From: Eudromia elegans
Lineage: Eukaryota > Chordata > Aves > Tinamiformes > Tinamidae
DNA length: 64,000 nt
NCBI GenBank assembly: GCA_003342815.1
Contig: PTEX01000015.1
Span: 5,387,151-5,451,150 of the forward strand
Reading direction: 5' to 3'
The position numbers and the translations under genes are program-made. The notes beneath the pieces were generated by a model. That model did not search any database, was not told the origin of the DNA, and saw only the letters and a list, made by a program, of their open reading frames with translations. The stretch's first letter is position 1. Each line of letters opens with the position of its first letter. This document shows, piece by piece, positions 1 through 11,800 of this stretch.

Positions 1-1057
1 CTAATGTTTCAGTTGCTTCGAAATTCTGAAAGGGAAATCCAATGTACTCTACAACCAAAGCCAGCTGGTCATGCAGAAATACCCTTGCAGCTATTCCTGT
101 TACTTGAAAAAGGAATTTGGTGGCTCTAAAAAACAGGATAGTTAGGAGACAAGATAGCTGTCGAGACCAGACTTCCATCCAACCCCATTTGCTCACCCAG
201 ACTGGACCACCATTTTTAAGGTGGAAGGCTGGCCATTCATTTAAATTCATTTGTGGAAGCAATACCTTCAGTACACCTTTACTTTCAGGAATTCTGTCCA
301 GCATGATGAACCGTGGCAGGACCAGATTTCCCCCGCCATCAACTGATTGGTCTGGCATGGAATAAGCCTCAGGACTAAATCCAATACTGCATTAAACAGT
401 TATGTTGGCATTTCACATAATTCTGTCTTATACATCCTTTAGGTATCACATAAAGGATCCCTGAAGTCATGCAGAGTTACAAAGGAGAAAAGCCAGGCCA
501 CTCAACGCTGCTCAGGTTTAGCAGCTTCAAAACACATGCACCCTGTTCAAACATTCAGCCCTCCTTTGAAGAATGTTGCTTTAACTTGATCTTAAATACT
601 TCTTCTGCTACTATGAATTATGGATAGGAATAGTTACAGGGTTAGTCCTGAGGAAGGCGTTGCACACATATTATTACAGACTATCTTTCATGCAAAGAAG
701 AGGTCCAGTCACTCTTCCTCGGTTGAGACAATTCTTGGTTTCAGCTTCCATCTTCATGTTTTTTGACAGCTTATTTACCCTTTCCTCACTAGAGGGGGAA
801 CAAGATTGGACATTTATATGCTTTGATTCAAGACTTGTGTGCTCAGTCCCCACAGAAAGAACTGGACGTGCTCTTCTCCTTGGCACCTTTCACTGCCCTC
901 CCCTTTACACAGAAGTCTTGCACGCAGCTTCCAGCAGTCACCAACTGAACGTGCAAAGCACTAACGCTGTGTTCAGACGCTGCAATAGCAGCATTACCCC
1001 AGATTTTCCTTCCCTAGACCAGCTTGACAATTATTTTGAAGACGCTAGCTGATTTAC
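1..1057 (-). other. TPD52: TPD52 intron downstream of exon 2
   Basis: Non-coding sequence after the exon 2 donor. The next coiled-coil exon of TPD52 was looked for on the minus strand and is not here. Nothing else recognisable was seen. Confidence 0.75.
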
Positions 1058-1173
1058 CTTGGCAAGTTCTTTTCTTAGCTCGTCCTGTTCTTCTTCTGAC
1101 AGCATTTCTGACATACTGACGGTCGCAGCAGCATCCTCTCCAACCTCGGGTATGGAGTCGGTTCGCAGCAGTC
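1058..1173 (-). CDS. TPD52: TPD52 exon 2 (shared coding exon)
   Basis: This is the first coding exon shared by all TPD52 forms. TPD52 is a small cytoplasmic coiled-coil adaptor that forms homo- and heteromers with TPD52L1/L2 and is linked to vesicle trafficking and regulated secretion. Read on the minus strand, a polypyrimidine/AG acceptor (ccccaag) precedes base 1173. The exon supplies the last two bases of a Gly codon and then 38 codons, beginning LLRTDSIPEVGED and ending LSEEEQDELRKELAK, followed by the donor GTAAAT. From memory, the human protein reads LLRTDPVPEEGED...LSEEEQEELRRELAK here, a near match including the phase-0 end. The acidic helical end leads into the family coiled coil (VEEEIQ...), which must lie in exons left of base 1 because nothing matching it occurs in 1-1057. 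The exon is 116 bp. Recognition is secure; the gene is partial because of the window edge. Confidence 0.95.
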
Positions 1174-4100
1174 CTTGGGGTAAATACACCATTACAGGTC
1201 ACATCGTGGCGTTGCAGAGAGACAGCAGCTAGATGTTATCACACGTCCCTTGGTGCCCGCGCAGAGGTGAAGCGGGTGGGAGGACAGCGGTGCCCGTCCC
1301 CAAGGAGGCGTCCCCCATGCACAGGGATGGGAGGGCATCCCCTGGACTTGGTTCTGCCAAGCTGCTTTAATGCCCAGCGTCATCCCACCAAGCTCTGGAA
1401 ATCTCTGCCCTGGCTGTAGACGGGAACTGGAAACATGCTGTAGAACGGACATGGGTAAAGGCGGAGGACACGGCAGCCCATCCCACTGATGGAAATCCAC
1501 ATAACGGAGCACTCCTGCTCAGCCTGCGCTTCACAGGTAACCTCAGTGCAACCTCTGTGCATCTACTGCCCTCCCTGCACCGGGGCCCACGCTGGCAAAC
1601 AAGGCACCAGCACTGCTGAACCACAAGTAACCCGCTGCTTTTCTCCTCCACATTCAGGCAGCTCCCTTTTAAATACCTTTTAATGCAGTTGTGTGTAAAT
1701 CAATATGCCTGAAATGTGAAAGAGCTGTGGAGACATTTTCCAGGTACTAGCTAGTTACACTGCTAAAAACAGGCTGACAGTGAAGTGTTTAAGGTAGAGC
1801 AAGGGAAGCACCACTGTCTTTCCCTTCATCAGGGAAGGAGCGTACTTATCCAGACAAGATGAGGACACGTCAGGTAACACACTCTGAGTAGTCACTGCAG
1901 CAATTAACCATAAAATCCCATCCTCATTATAGCAGCTCTTGCTGGCATGGCCTGAATACCACATGGTCCAGGAATCAGACAACTCAACGAGCCACGAGAC
2001 CACCCCGTCACTTCTTTGTTAGACTCAACATCAAATAACTACCATACAACCAACCAAAAAGCATGGGGAGAAAGAAAGGTTTTGTCAATCCAAGAGTAGC
2101 TGCACGTATTCTACAAAACCTGCTCCTAGCAGCTGACAGGCCTGAAAAATGAATGGCCTTTTATTTATTTATTTACTTATTTATTTTTCCCTCTTGGTTT
2201 AAGTAAAGCTCTGTTCCACAAATTCTTTCCATAACAGTGTATTTTCTGTCTGGATTCACATCCAGAATACTTGTTCTCTATGCTGTGACATGGACAGAAC
2301 ATTTTAAGAGTGAAGTCAGTCATGCAGTATAAAGATAAGGAAGTGTATAGAAAATCACTTAAATCCATTCTGCAAGCTTTTATTTAGGATGTCTATACTA
2401 CATTTTTCCCCAGAGATTTATGTCTGTCTGCCAGCCTGACATGCCGTAATTTCTATAGGTTTTCTCACACACTTGAATGATAGGCATCTAGGGTAAAAAA
2501 AATAATGATTTAAGACTAGTGCCCAAACCAGGCATAGACAGGCACCAGGCATTACCGCACTAAATCCAAACCTTACAAACTTTAATTAAATATTCTGTTA
2601 GCATATATCATTTTCTTACTGTCAAGCTGTCAACAATGTCTTTCTGTTGTTGCTAAATTGCAGTCTGTGCTGTTAGCTACCAAAGCAGAAGCAAAACAGG
2701 AACAGTTCTGACTGCATTTTTCCCTGATGCTCTACAGTTGCTCTACATTAACCTCTTTCCAAATGCTGACCTCATTTCAGCTCTGCAGCCCCTTTGGAGG
2801 CTACAGAACTTACCATTTCTAAAGGGATTTCCAAAAATTTGCAAGTACCAGAGATCAGAGACTAGAGAGCATTAGCACATCCAGCTGAAAGTCTCTTCAA
2901 TCTGGTTATGAAGAGTCATCGGGATTATCCCACTGAAAATAGATCAAGTGAATGCAGCGGGAGGAAAACATGCTGCATTGCCTTCCATACTAGCAGCTTC
3001 TATTTGGGGAATAAATCTTACTTTTAGAAAACTAGTGCTTTCAAGGGGATTGTGCTGCTTGCTGCCTATACTCATCTAAAGATCCAAAGCTAAGAAGCAA
3101 GGGAAAGACCCTTCTCCCTTCCCTTCCTGCTTCCAGATCCTTTAAGGAGGGAATTGCTGCAAGTCAGAGTCCTCTGTGCCTCATCATGTACATCTCACCT
3201 TCTTCTTCACCATCTCCTCCTCATGGTTTATTACTTTAATTCCATTTTTAGGCTCTGGCATCCTCCCATTGCCTTTATCCTGGCATCCTGCCTTGCATCC
3301 CTGCTCCTTGCTTTCCCCCCATGTCCTCCACGCTTGCAGGAGGATCCAGGGTGGACCTGCACCACGAGCTGCCCAGCCTCACCAAGGAGGCCACGTCCAA
3401 GCCTCTGCAGCAGCTTTGCTGCAGCCCGTATTTACCACGTGAACTGGTGTCCACACACAAGGAAGCGCAATGAAGCTACGAGCAAGGTTCCCGCAGGAGG
3501 ATGAGCCCACACCTTGGGCATGGAGGTGAGGGGAAGGGCGGGAAACCAGGCGAGGAGCAGCCAGCTAGTGGGTGGAAAGGGTCGAGTCAATCTGCTGTCG
3601 GAAGGGCCTTTTCCACACACACTCTTCCCTCTTCTCCTGCAGAAGGCTCCTTACCAGCTCCCGAGCCACAACCTTCATTGCATCATTCCCCTTGGGATGC
3701 AAGAGGAGCAAGCCACTTCCTTATGGGTCTGGTATTCCAGCTGCTGTAACCACACTGAGCACTGCCATTTCACCTCCCTTAAATGCGGTGAAAATTCTGG
3801 AGAGGGAAATCCAGTACTTGGAATGCTACAGCCTTATCTGGTTTTCTGGTCAGTTTTTAGGAGCCTGTGCTAAGAGGCACATATTCCCTCTTCTCCATTT
3901 ACTAGATGGACTGAAATGAACCATGTAAAGCCACCGAGCATTCAGGTGACCAGGACTCTGAAAAACATATTCCTGAACAAGGAAGGAAATAAAATTTAAT
4001 GCCCTATTAGCCTGTGTAGTAGGCAAAGCAGTGGAGCCATTCAACCTATACCCAGATTTTCTGGTCCGAAACATGTTTGCGATTTGGTGGGTTGGTTGAT

Positions 4101-5468
4101 TGGGGGGGTTGTTTTTGCCTTTTTTTTCCCCTGCCTCAACCCAGCCTTCATACTCTGTTTTGAACTGAAGCTCCTACCATCTTTTCTGGCCTGAATTCAA
4201 AGACTAGCAAGAAACAACAGTCATTCAAGGAAGTAACAGTCCTTTTAGATGAGCAGCATTTGGAGTTTAATCTTTAGACAGACATATTTTGTGTCAGGCA
4301 GAACACACATTTTGGCAATCACCATGCAGCTGGCAAAACTAAAGGGAAAAAGAAAAAAAGAGGAAAAAGGTGCTGGCAGAGGTCAAAAGTACAAGCTCTT
4401 ACAATCTTTTAAGCCCATTCACACACTCAAGCAATCGCAGGAGTGACAGCAGGACAGAGCACACTCATTTTGCACCACGTAAGAACAAACACAGGGGCCT
4501 TCCCAGAGGCAAACGAGTATTTCTCCAGCTGGGAGAAGTTCAGGCTTCGGCTCTCCCAGACACAGGACCATACGCTCATTTAAAGAGAATATACAGACGG
4601 GAAAGCCTGCTCTTGATCCTGATGCATTGCTACTCCTGCCGAAGAGCAGCTTCTCCCTGCTAGAAGAGGGGACGACGCAGGAATTAAAAGGCAAAACGTC
4701 CTGAACTCCGCTCCGCAGGGGCCAAACCCTTCACTTAGCTCACGGGGCTGTTTTAGCTCCTGCAGGGCTCGTCTGGGTTGGAGCTGCTGCTTCAAAGACT
4801 CGAGGGAAGAAGCCCCCGCGGGAGGCACCCCCCTGCTGCCAAGTCCTGCCTTGGGGCACCTGCGGCAGGGCTGAGCATCCTCTGCTCTCAGAGGGCCCAT
4901 GGGCAACGCGGCTCAGGACACGCAGCCCCAGGCAGGGAGACAGTTAGCAGGAGGTAAGAGGAGTATAGGAAGGAAAAAGGTGGTAAAATCTGGCTGTTTT
5001 GTACAATTTTATCAGGTAGAAACTGGCGTGGCTGGGCACGTGATGGATGCTGCTCCTCGCTGCCTCGGGGACATGCACCTACCGCCCGAGGATTTACAGC
5101 CTTTTAAATGCGAGGGGGAACACGGTGAAGGTTTTATAGGCAATTTTGTTAATCGGGGAGATATTTAATACTAAGGCAACAGCAGATAAAATAGAGAACT
5201 CTGCAGTTATGAAGTAAGCAATTCTAACCTCAAAAAAAAAAGAGCAAACAGTTAAACAAGGCCAGTTATCTCAATCCTGCAGAAGTTCTTCCTAATTTTT
5301 TGCTCATTTAGCTTTCCACAAACAGCCCTTCTATCGAGTTGCAGCCAAACTGCACAGCTGCTTAAATCAAGAAGTTCCTTCTTTATCATTTTTTCCCCTC
5401 TCGCCACAGATACCAGCCACTAAAACCTTCCGTGGGGCCGTTCCTAAAAAGAAAAATGAGGAAGTTAC
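1174..5468 (-). other. TPD52: TPD52 intron between the long first exon and exon 2
   Basis: About 4.3 kb of ordinary-composition intron. A short TTTA run lies at about 2159-2187. No further exon, RNA gene or interspersed repeat was recognised. Confidence 0.8.
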
Positions 5469-5592
5469 CGGAGGTCTTCAGCACGGGTGATCCAGGCGGA
5501 GAAACGTTGATGCCGGGCGACAGGTAAAGGTAGCTCCTGTTCACCCCAGAATTGAAGTCAAAGGGCGACTTGTAATCCTCGTGGAGATCCAT
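5469..5592 (-). CDS. TPD52: TPD52 alternative first coding exon (PrLZ/PC-1-type N-terminus)
   Basis: On the minus strand an ATG at 5592-5590, in good context (gccggcATGG), opens 41 codons plus one base. They read MDLHEDYKSPFDFNSG, then SYLYLSPGINVSPPGSP and VLKTS, and end at the donor G|GTAACT (exon base 5469, GT at 5468-5467). From memory, the long human isoform starts MDCREMDLYEDYQSPFDFDAG...SYLYLSPSGNSSPPGSPTLQKFG, so the match is clear. The five residues before MDLY in human are absent: upstream in this frame there is no ATG before an in-frame TGA at 5643-5641. The phase-1 donor joins exon 2 to rebuild Gly followed by LLRTDS. The segment is Ser/Pro/Tyr-rich and probably disordered. It lies about 19.5 kb downstream of the CpG-island first exon, so it implies an internal promoter. 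The 5' UTR extent is not defined. Confidence 0.92.
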
Positions 5593-5850
5593 GCCGGCCC
5601 CGTCAGCGGGCACGGCCGCGCTCTCCCACCGGGAACGGGCTCATCCCGCCGTGCCGGGCGCGCAAATCCGCCCTTTCCTCACAGGGCGCTCGCCGTATCC
5701 TGCTCAATTTTACGCTTCTGCCAGGTTGGGCAGGGCCATCTGGCAAGCAATTTCTTCACCATGTTCTCGCCGTTGCTGTTTACATGGCACGAGGTTAAGG
5801 TCCTGTAAATTTATAACCGGGGCCTGGACTTAAACAGACCGTTCCTTCAG
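5593..5850 (-). promoter_or_regulatory. TPD52: Putative internal promoter and 5' leader of the long TPD52 form
   Basis: The alternative first exon needs its own promoter. The leader next to it (5593-5700) is CpG-enriched relative to the surrounding intron. On the minus strand a TATA-like TATAAAT lies at 5815-5809 (ggttaTAAATtta context), which would place initiation around 5780 and give a leader of roughly 190 bases. The position is inferred from motif spacing only. Confidence 0.4.
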
Positions 5851-8800
5851 CAAACATTCGCAGGACACGGCTCACAGGCTTCCAGAAAAAGGATCTTCAT
5901 CCCCCACAGAATTACATCAAGAATTTTCAGTCGTTTAAATAAATAAAAAAAAAAAAAAGGTCAGCTGACCACAACTACGCCAGGATATCCTTAATCTTCT
6001 GGGGCACAAAAGGATTACTAGCCATAATCTACCCGATAATACCATCTGGGCAGGACTTTTTGCTCTGATTAATGGAAAATTCTGGGTGGGCAGCTCTTCT
6101 GTTTCTCCAACTGCTCCTACCGGGGTAAGGATCCCCAGCCAGAATCTGGCCTCCTCGGCCAAATATCACACCCTGGCACTACCCCGGAATATGACAAAGC
6201 AGCAGTCCCCTTGCTCTGAAGGGGGGGGGGATACACTACAAGTATGATCTATGGGGTTTTGTTTGTTTGTTTTTTAAAGGAAAAGGTGCATGACGGTATT
6301 TGCCCAGGACCCCAGACATATTGGGCTGTGAGGCTCTTTTAGGAAAGGGTTATTAAACATTCCTGCATCATTGGCACGTCACTTAGAGCCAGGAACTGGT
6401 AACACCACAATGCACATTCCCCATGAAACGTATCTATGCATTGACACATACATCGTGGAGAGAGATCAGGCTACACGATAAATCCCCAGCATGAAGTCAG
6501 ATGCAAGATTTAGCCCAGCAGAGAGCCTGGGAAGCTGAAACGCTTCTCACCTAAAGGAAGCCTCAGCCTGCTTTGGCAGAGCATCTCTACACTTCCCCCC
6601 CCCCCCCCCCCCNTTTCCCTTGTTTTCACTGCACAAAGAAGCAAGATGACCAACAGGGTAGATCACCGTTACCACGAGGCGATGCTTTCCTGAACTAACC
6701 TCTGCCAGCTCTGCACCTCTGCCTGGGTTCCCCAGCCGCGTGCCATGCAGAAGTGCGCAACCAAAGGGGAGTTAATCTTTTCCTCCAAACACCCCTTTTA
6801 GGGCAAAGACAGAGCTGTGGTAAGCGGACATGAAGCCACCCCCCATGCAAAGCCAAGCTGTGCCTGGACACCGTATTCCTTGGGGATACTGGAAGGAACT
6901 GTTCTCTTTCTGAAGTTTTATATTCACATTTCCACTGGAGTCAGGACAGACCTTCAGGCTAAAGACAGAGCAGCTCTTTCAGACTGCAAAGCTCCATCAG
7001 CTCCTGGTGCAGATAGTCCACGGGTTCGTAAAAACTGTAAGAGGCAAGAAACTTGAAATATTGTTCTCTGCTTTATTCCAAACCTGCTCAAAGAGAAGAA
7101 AAAAAAATACTACACCCTTGTGCATTTCTGGTTTGCAGACATAAATTCTGCTCACCTGATGAGGGTCAGAGCTCTGGTCACCTCATCTACTTAGACTATC
7201 CAGAAGCAGGAAAATTTTCTACACAGCCAGAGCAATGTACTGCCAGTGCTCTCCATCACCAAGACATGCCAATATGAAGAGCTACCGATTTTGCTTTGCA
7301 GCTTCCCCTCCTGCACCTCGAGAACCATGGCCTACCTTCTGCAGGCTCTCACTCTAGTTGCACTAGATGGATGAGACAAGGTGGCAAGTTACTAGATGTG
7401 GCATCCTAGAAAAGCTGAATATTCACTACCACCACTCTCTTGACAGAGAAAAAAAAGAGACCAAAGAGTCCAAGTCTCATCTGAGAAGCTCAGTCTCCCA
7501 TCTCAGACTTCTCACAACCTGATGTGAGAAGTTTGAAATCACTGTCACTGATGTGCCCAGTGCTGGCACATTTCAACAACCAGAAATAGCTATTAAAAGG
7601 AACACCTTAGGAAGATTCATTCATGCCTACTAATGACCAGGAATACCCCATCCCAGCCAAGCGCATTTCCTGGACTCAGGACTTACATTCCAGTTATGCA
7701 CAGAAAGCTTTCTGCATTCTATTTTGCTAATGTGTTCTCTGCCTAGAATCAGTACTGTCCCTTGGTTTTAGGTCCCTAGAGGCATTTAGGCTCCCAGGCT
7801 AAGAGCAAACACATTGCTTATGGATGGTCTGATCTTCCAATGCATCTTTCTTGGACTCAATGAAAGATATGAAGAAAACTCAAGTTTTAAGGGAAGGTTT
7901 GCTAGGATCCCAGGAGCTTTCTCCTGTACTTGGTAAACACAGTCTGAATAAGATATATGTTATTAGCTACTCGTTTGCTGCATTTTGGAGGAAGAAGGAA
8001 CTTCTCTACCAAGGAAGCTTCCAAATGTACATAATGGTCCTGAGGAAGCAAAGCAAGACTGTGGTGCAGGAGGGAGGAGAAAAAAGAAATAGCATCCACA
8101 CGGACTCGAGAGCAAGGACAGGTTTTGTTCTGCAGCATGAAGCTTTGACGGGTTGATTTGTTCCCCACAGCCTGAACGCTGCCAGGCAATCGCAGGAATC
8201 AAGGTTTAAGCTTGGCAAACAACCCTACCACGAGGCCTTTCTAAAGCAGGGCCCTCCCATGACCAACGTAGCCCCGGGAGCAGCCTTTGTCTCTCCCCAA
8301 CCTCCACAGTAATCCAGAGCACACAGGAAGGGCTCAATATGAAACAGAAGCTGTTAAACCCTTCCCCATTAGATGTACCTTGCTTTTCTCCTGCAACATC
8401 TGAATTTTAGGGCTCAAGTTTAAGCTTAGACTTCTTTTATTTAACTTAGTTATCCTAAATGGTTGAGCATCTTTGGTCTTTGACAGGTATAGGAAGCCCC
8501 CTTCCTAGAGCCGCAACCCACAGCACTGTGGGTAGCAGCAGCAAGACTGGTACTTACCTGCTCCAGAGACAAGTAGCTATGGGCTTTTGCTTACTATGTG
8601 GTAGAGTAAAACCGAAGATTGTGCTGTATAAGCCTCTGCCACTTAGTACTCGTTTGTCCTTAGCAGGTCAGGATAACTAAGAGTTCATCACTTAGTCACC
8701 TAGGCCGTTTTAGAAGCTGCTGTTTGAAAGATTGGCACAAAGGTGGATTACTTCTGTCAAGGATGATTGAGCCAATTACTGACAAGCTCAACTGAATGTC

Positions 8801-11800
8801 ACAAAGTGGCTCAGAAAGGCTCAGCACGGTTCAGCAAAGCATTACCACAATTCTTACCATTAATCATACGGCAATCCCCTCTGTTAAGGTTAGGGAGCCT
8901 GTTTTAAGCTTCCCCAGGTAAGTATTCAGTTAGCACAGATTGTGCATGGCACGAATCATAAGGGAGGGAATTTTCTGCCTAGCCAGAAAACCTGTTAAAA
9001 CTGAACAAACACCAATAGCCAGGTACGTGCCTGCCCAGTGCTACACACTGGGCTCTTGCCTGCTGCCTGCTCCTTCGGTTCCACCATTAGCCCCAGCCAA
9101 CTAGCAGCAGTTTAACTACAGGACTAGCCCTAAAAGACTTCCTTCGTGTTGGGGGCTACGCGAGGATAGGACGGTAGCCTCACGGACAGACTGCTCTTCA
9201 TGTGTGCTGAGGACTCGCAGAAGAACACAAGTTATGTCCCTCCTTTCCCTAAAAGAAACACAGTTACAGTAAAATCAAAGTCCATCTTTAGCCTTTGAAA
9301 AAGCTAGACTATATATTCAGCAGTGTTTCATACAGAGAGGTAAATGCCTCAGAAATGGAGGAAAGCAGAGGCTACCCTAGAACAAGATCCAAACTTTGGA
9401 CCTACTTTGGACGAAGGCATTTAAGCAACTCACAAAATCCAAGACTCATCAAGTGACAGTTCCCCTGCCGCTTCCATGGTCTTGGATGCCCTGTGCTCAT
9501 TTCACGTTTCCACTCAGAAAGGCCTCACTTATCTTTCCCAGGTAGCTCCAAAGCAGGCAGCCTGTCCCCACTCCAAGTGAGTTTTATAGGGCATAAGCCA
9601 TGTTACGGGCTATATATCCACGTAAGCATCTTAAGCCTAGGTCCTGTAGTATCAATTTGACCTTCAAGCTCTTACCTTGTTTACAGATGAGTGAAGACTT
9701 TCATCACCTGCTCCAACACCTTAAAAAACAGCATTAACTCACTACAGAAAGATATTATGAAGGAACAGGACAGCAACCCAAACACCAAGCCTTGAATTAA
9801 TGCATTCACATTCCAGTCAGTGTTGTGCACTGTCCCCTCCTTTTAACAGCTGGTAACTCTCTTCCAGCCCCACAATTTGTTGATGACACAAGCGGAGCTG
9901 CAGGGCTACAGCAGTGGTCGAGCAGCAGCACAGGCTCCTGCAGCCCCGTCAGCCATGCTCAGCACATCTCAGCATTTGCTGTCTTCTGGCAGAGCCTCAT
10001 TCAACACCACCATATTAATGTCATTATCTCAGTCTCCTCGCGTGCTCCCTCTGGATCAGATCTCCCTTATATAAGGGCCATGTGGTCCTGGCTGTTTGTA
10101 CACAACTGTCTCCTCCAAAGGTTTCTTAAGACTAAACTCTGCCTTGACTTAAACCTATTATTAAAAAAGGAGTGCTCAGTCTTCTCCCAGCATGTAATGC
10201 CTCATTCTACAACAGCATCTGAGTGTTAGGGATTACCAGGCTGCTAGTGCTGCTCTTTTCTCACACTGAGTCTGAGGATACAGTGTCTCCATCAGCTCGT
10301 GTGTGCCTTAGTGAAGGGAGCAGTTCTCTCTCCACTCCTTCTCACAGTCCAATTATAAACTCAGGCCAGTTTCCTCAGATCTTATTTGTGAAGGAATAGC
10401 TGCCTACTCCAGTGTATTTTGCTCCTAGACAAGTTGATATGACAATACTCTTAACCCAATGCTATAGAGCGGGGACTTCTTTTCTGAAAAAGATACTCCA
10501 GAATAGCCCATAATTCCAACTCTGTATCATCAGATCCCACTCTGAAACTGATACTGGATATTTTAAGAACAAATGAGATTTGATTACAAATTAGTTTCAG
10601 TCATGTACTGTGATACTTGAAAGGCGAATTGCCAAAGAGAAGCACTCTTCACAGTCTTTGCAATACCTCAAGCACTGAAAGAGTGTTTGGTGGCACAGAC
10701 CAGCTCCCACCACGCAACTGCGCAGTCTGCATCTGGTTTTAGCCCTGCCCAAAGTTAACAGCACTTACTACAAAAAGACATAACAGGTAGCCATACAAAA
10801 AGCCCATAAGCAACCAAGCAGTGCATAACTTGATACAGCAGCACTTAGCATGAGAATGTGATCAACCTCTTCTCCCTCACTGCCATTTTGCTGGCATCGC
10901 TCAGGCACTGCAGCAATTGTTACCCTGCACAGCTTGACCATCGAGGCGGCTGGGGCACGTAGAGGCTGGCGAGCTCTGTGGACACGATAACCACGACGGT
11001 ATTCACGCTGGTGCCCACTGGAGGTGCATGCCGTGCTTCAGCAGAGAGCAGCCTGCTTGGCAGCATGACACAAGGATGAAGAGGACGGCGGCACCGAGTC
11101 GCTCTGCTCACTCGGATCTCCCGAGGTCATCAAAGCCGCAGAGCTGGAGAGGCTGCCCAGGAACACGAGGAGTCCTGGTGCCCTAACCCAGGGGAGGAGC
11201 ACAGCCAGGCTTTGCTCACCTATGTTAGACTTGCAAATGCCTATCAGGTAACAGGGGAAAAACGGTACGGACAGACACTTCAGGGCAGCCATAACATTTC
11301 TGCCCGTCTCCACAGTGCAAGTGCACGGGTGTTAGCGTGGCTCTCGGGCGCAGTAAGGACACTGCAGCCACAGAGGCTCCTCTGATTTCACCCGGGTTAG
11401 ACAAGGCAGCTGACCAGGCCGGTTGTGCCAGATTCTGCCCAAGGTATTTACATAAGAGGGACTGGCTGATACTGTGACCAAGAGGTTGGTGGGGAGCACT
11501 TTCCTGGGCCCAGTCAGCCATTTCAGGCCGTTAGCAGGAGCAGCTCCCGACAAGCATGTTTTAGAAAGCTGTCCACACCTCCCTGAATGCCCTTTCCCAA
11601 ACCAAACCAATTCCCTTCCCAGAAAGCAGATGAATTCATAATTCTTTAGTAGGAAGAGTTCCCTCTTGTGCACGGAGAAAAGCTTGATGTGTTCAAATCA
11701 GACACAGGCATCGCTGTACTACCGTTACCTGGTGCTCTCTGTATAGCAGGAGCCTTTCTCTTATTTCTTACTCTGCTGATTAAACAGAGTCTCAGGAAAT

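Noticed and set aside
5593..5613. Seven extra residues upstream of the long TPD52 ATG
   Set aside because: They start with GTG, have no ATG before an in-frame stop at 5643, and do not match the human residues at this position.
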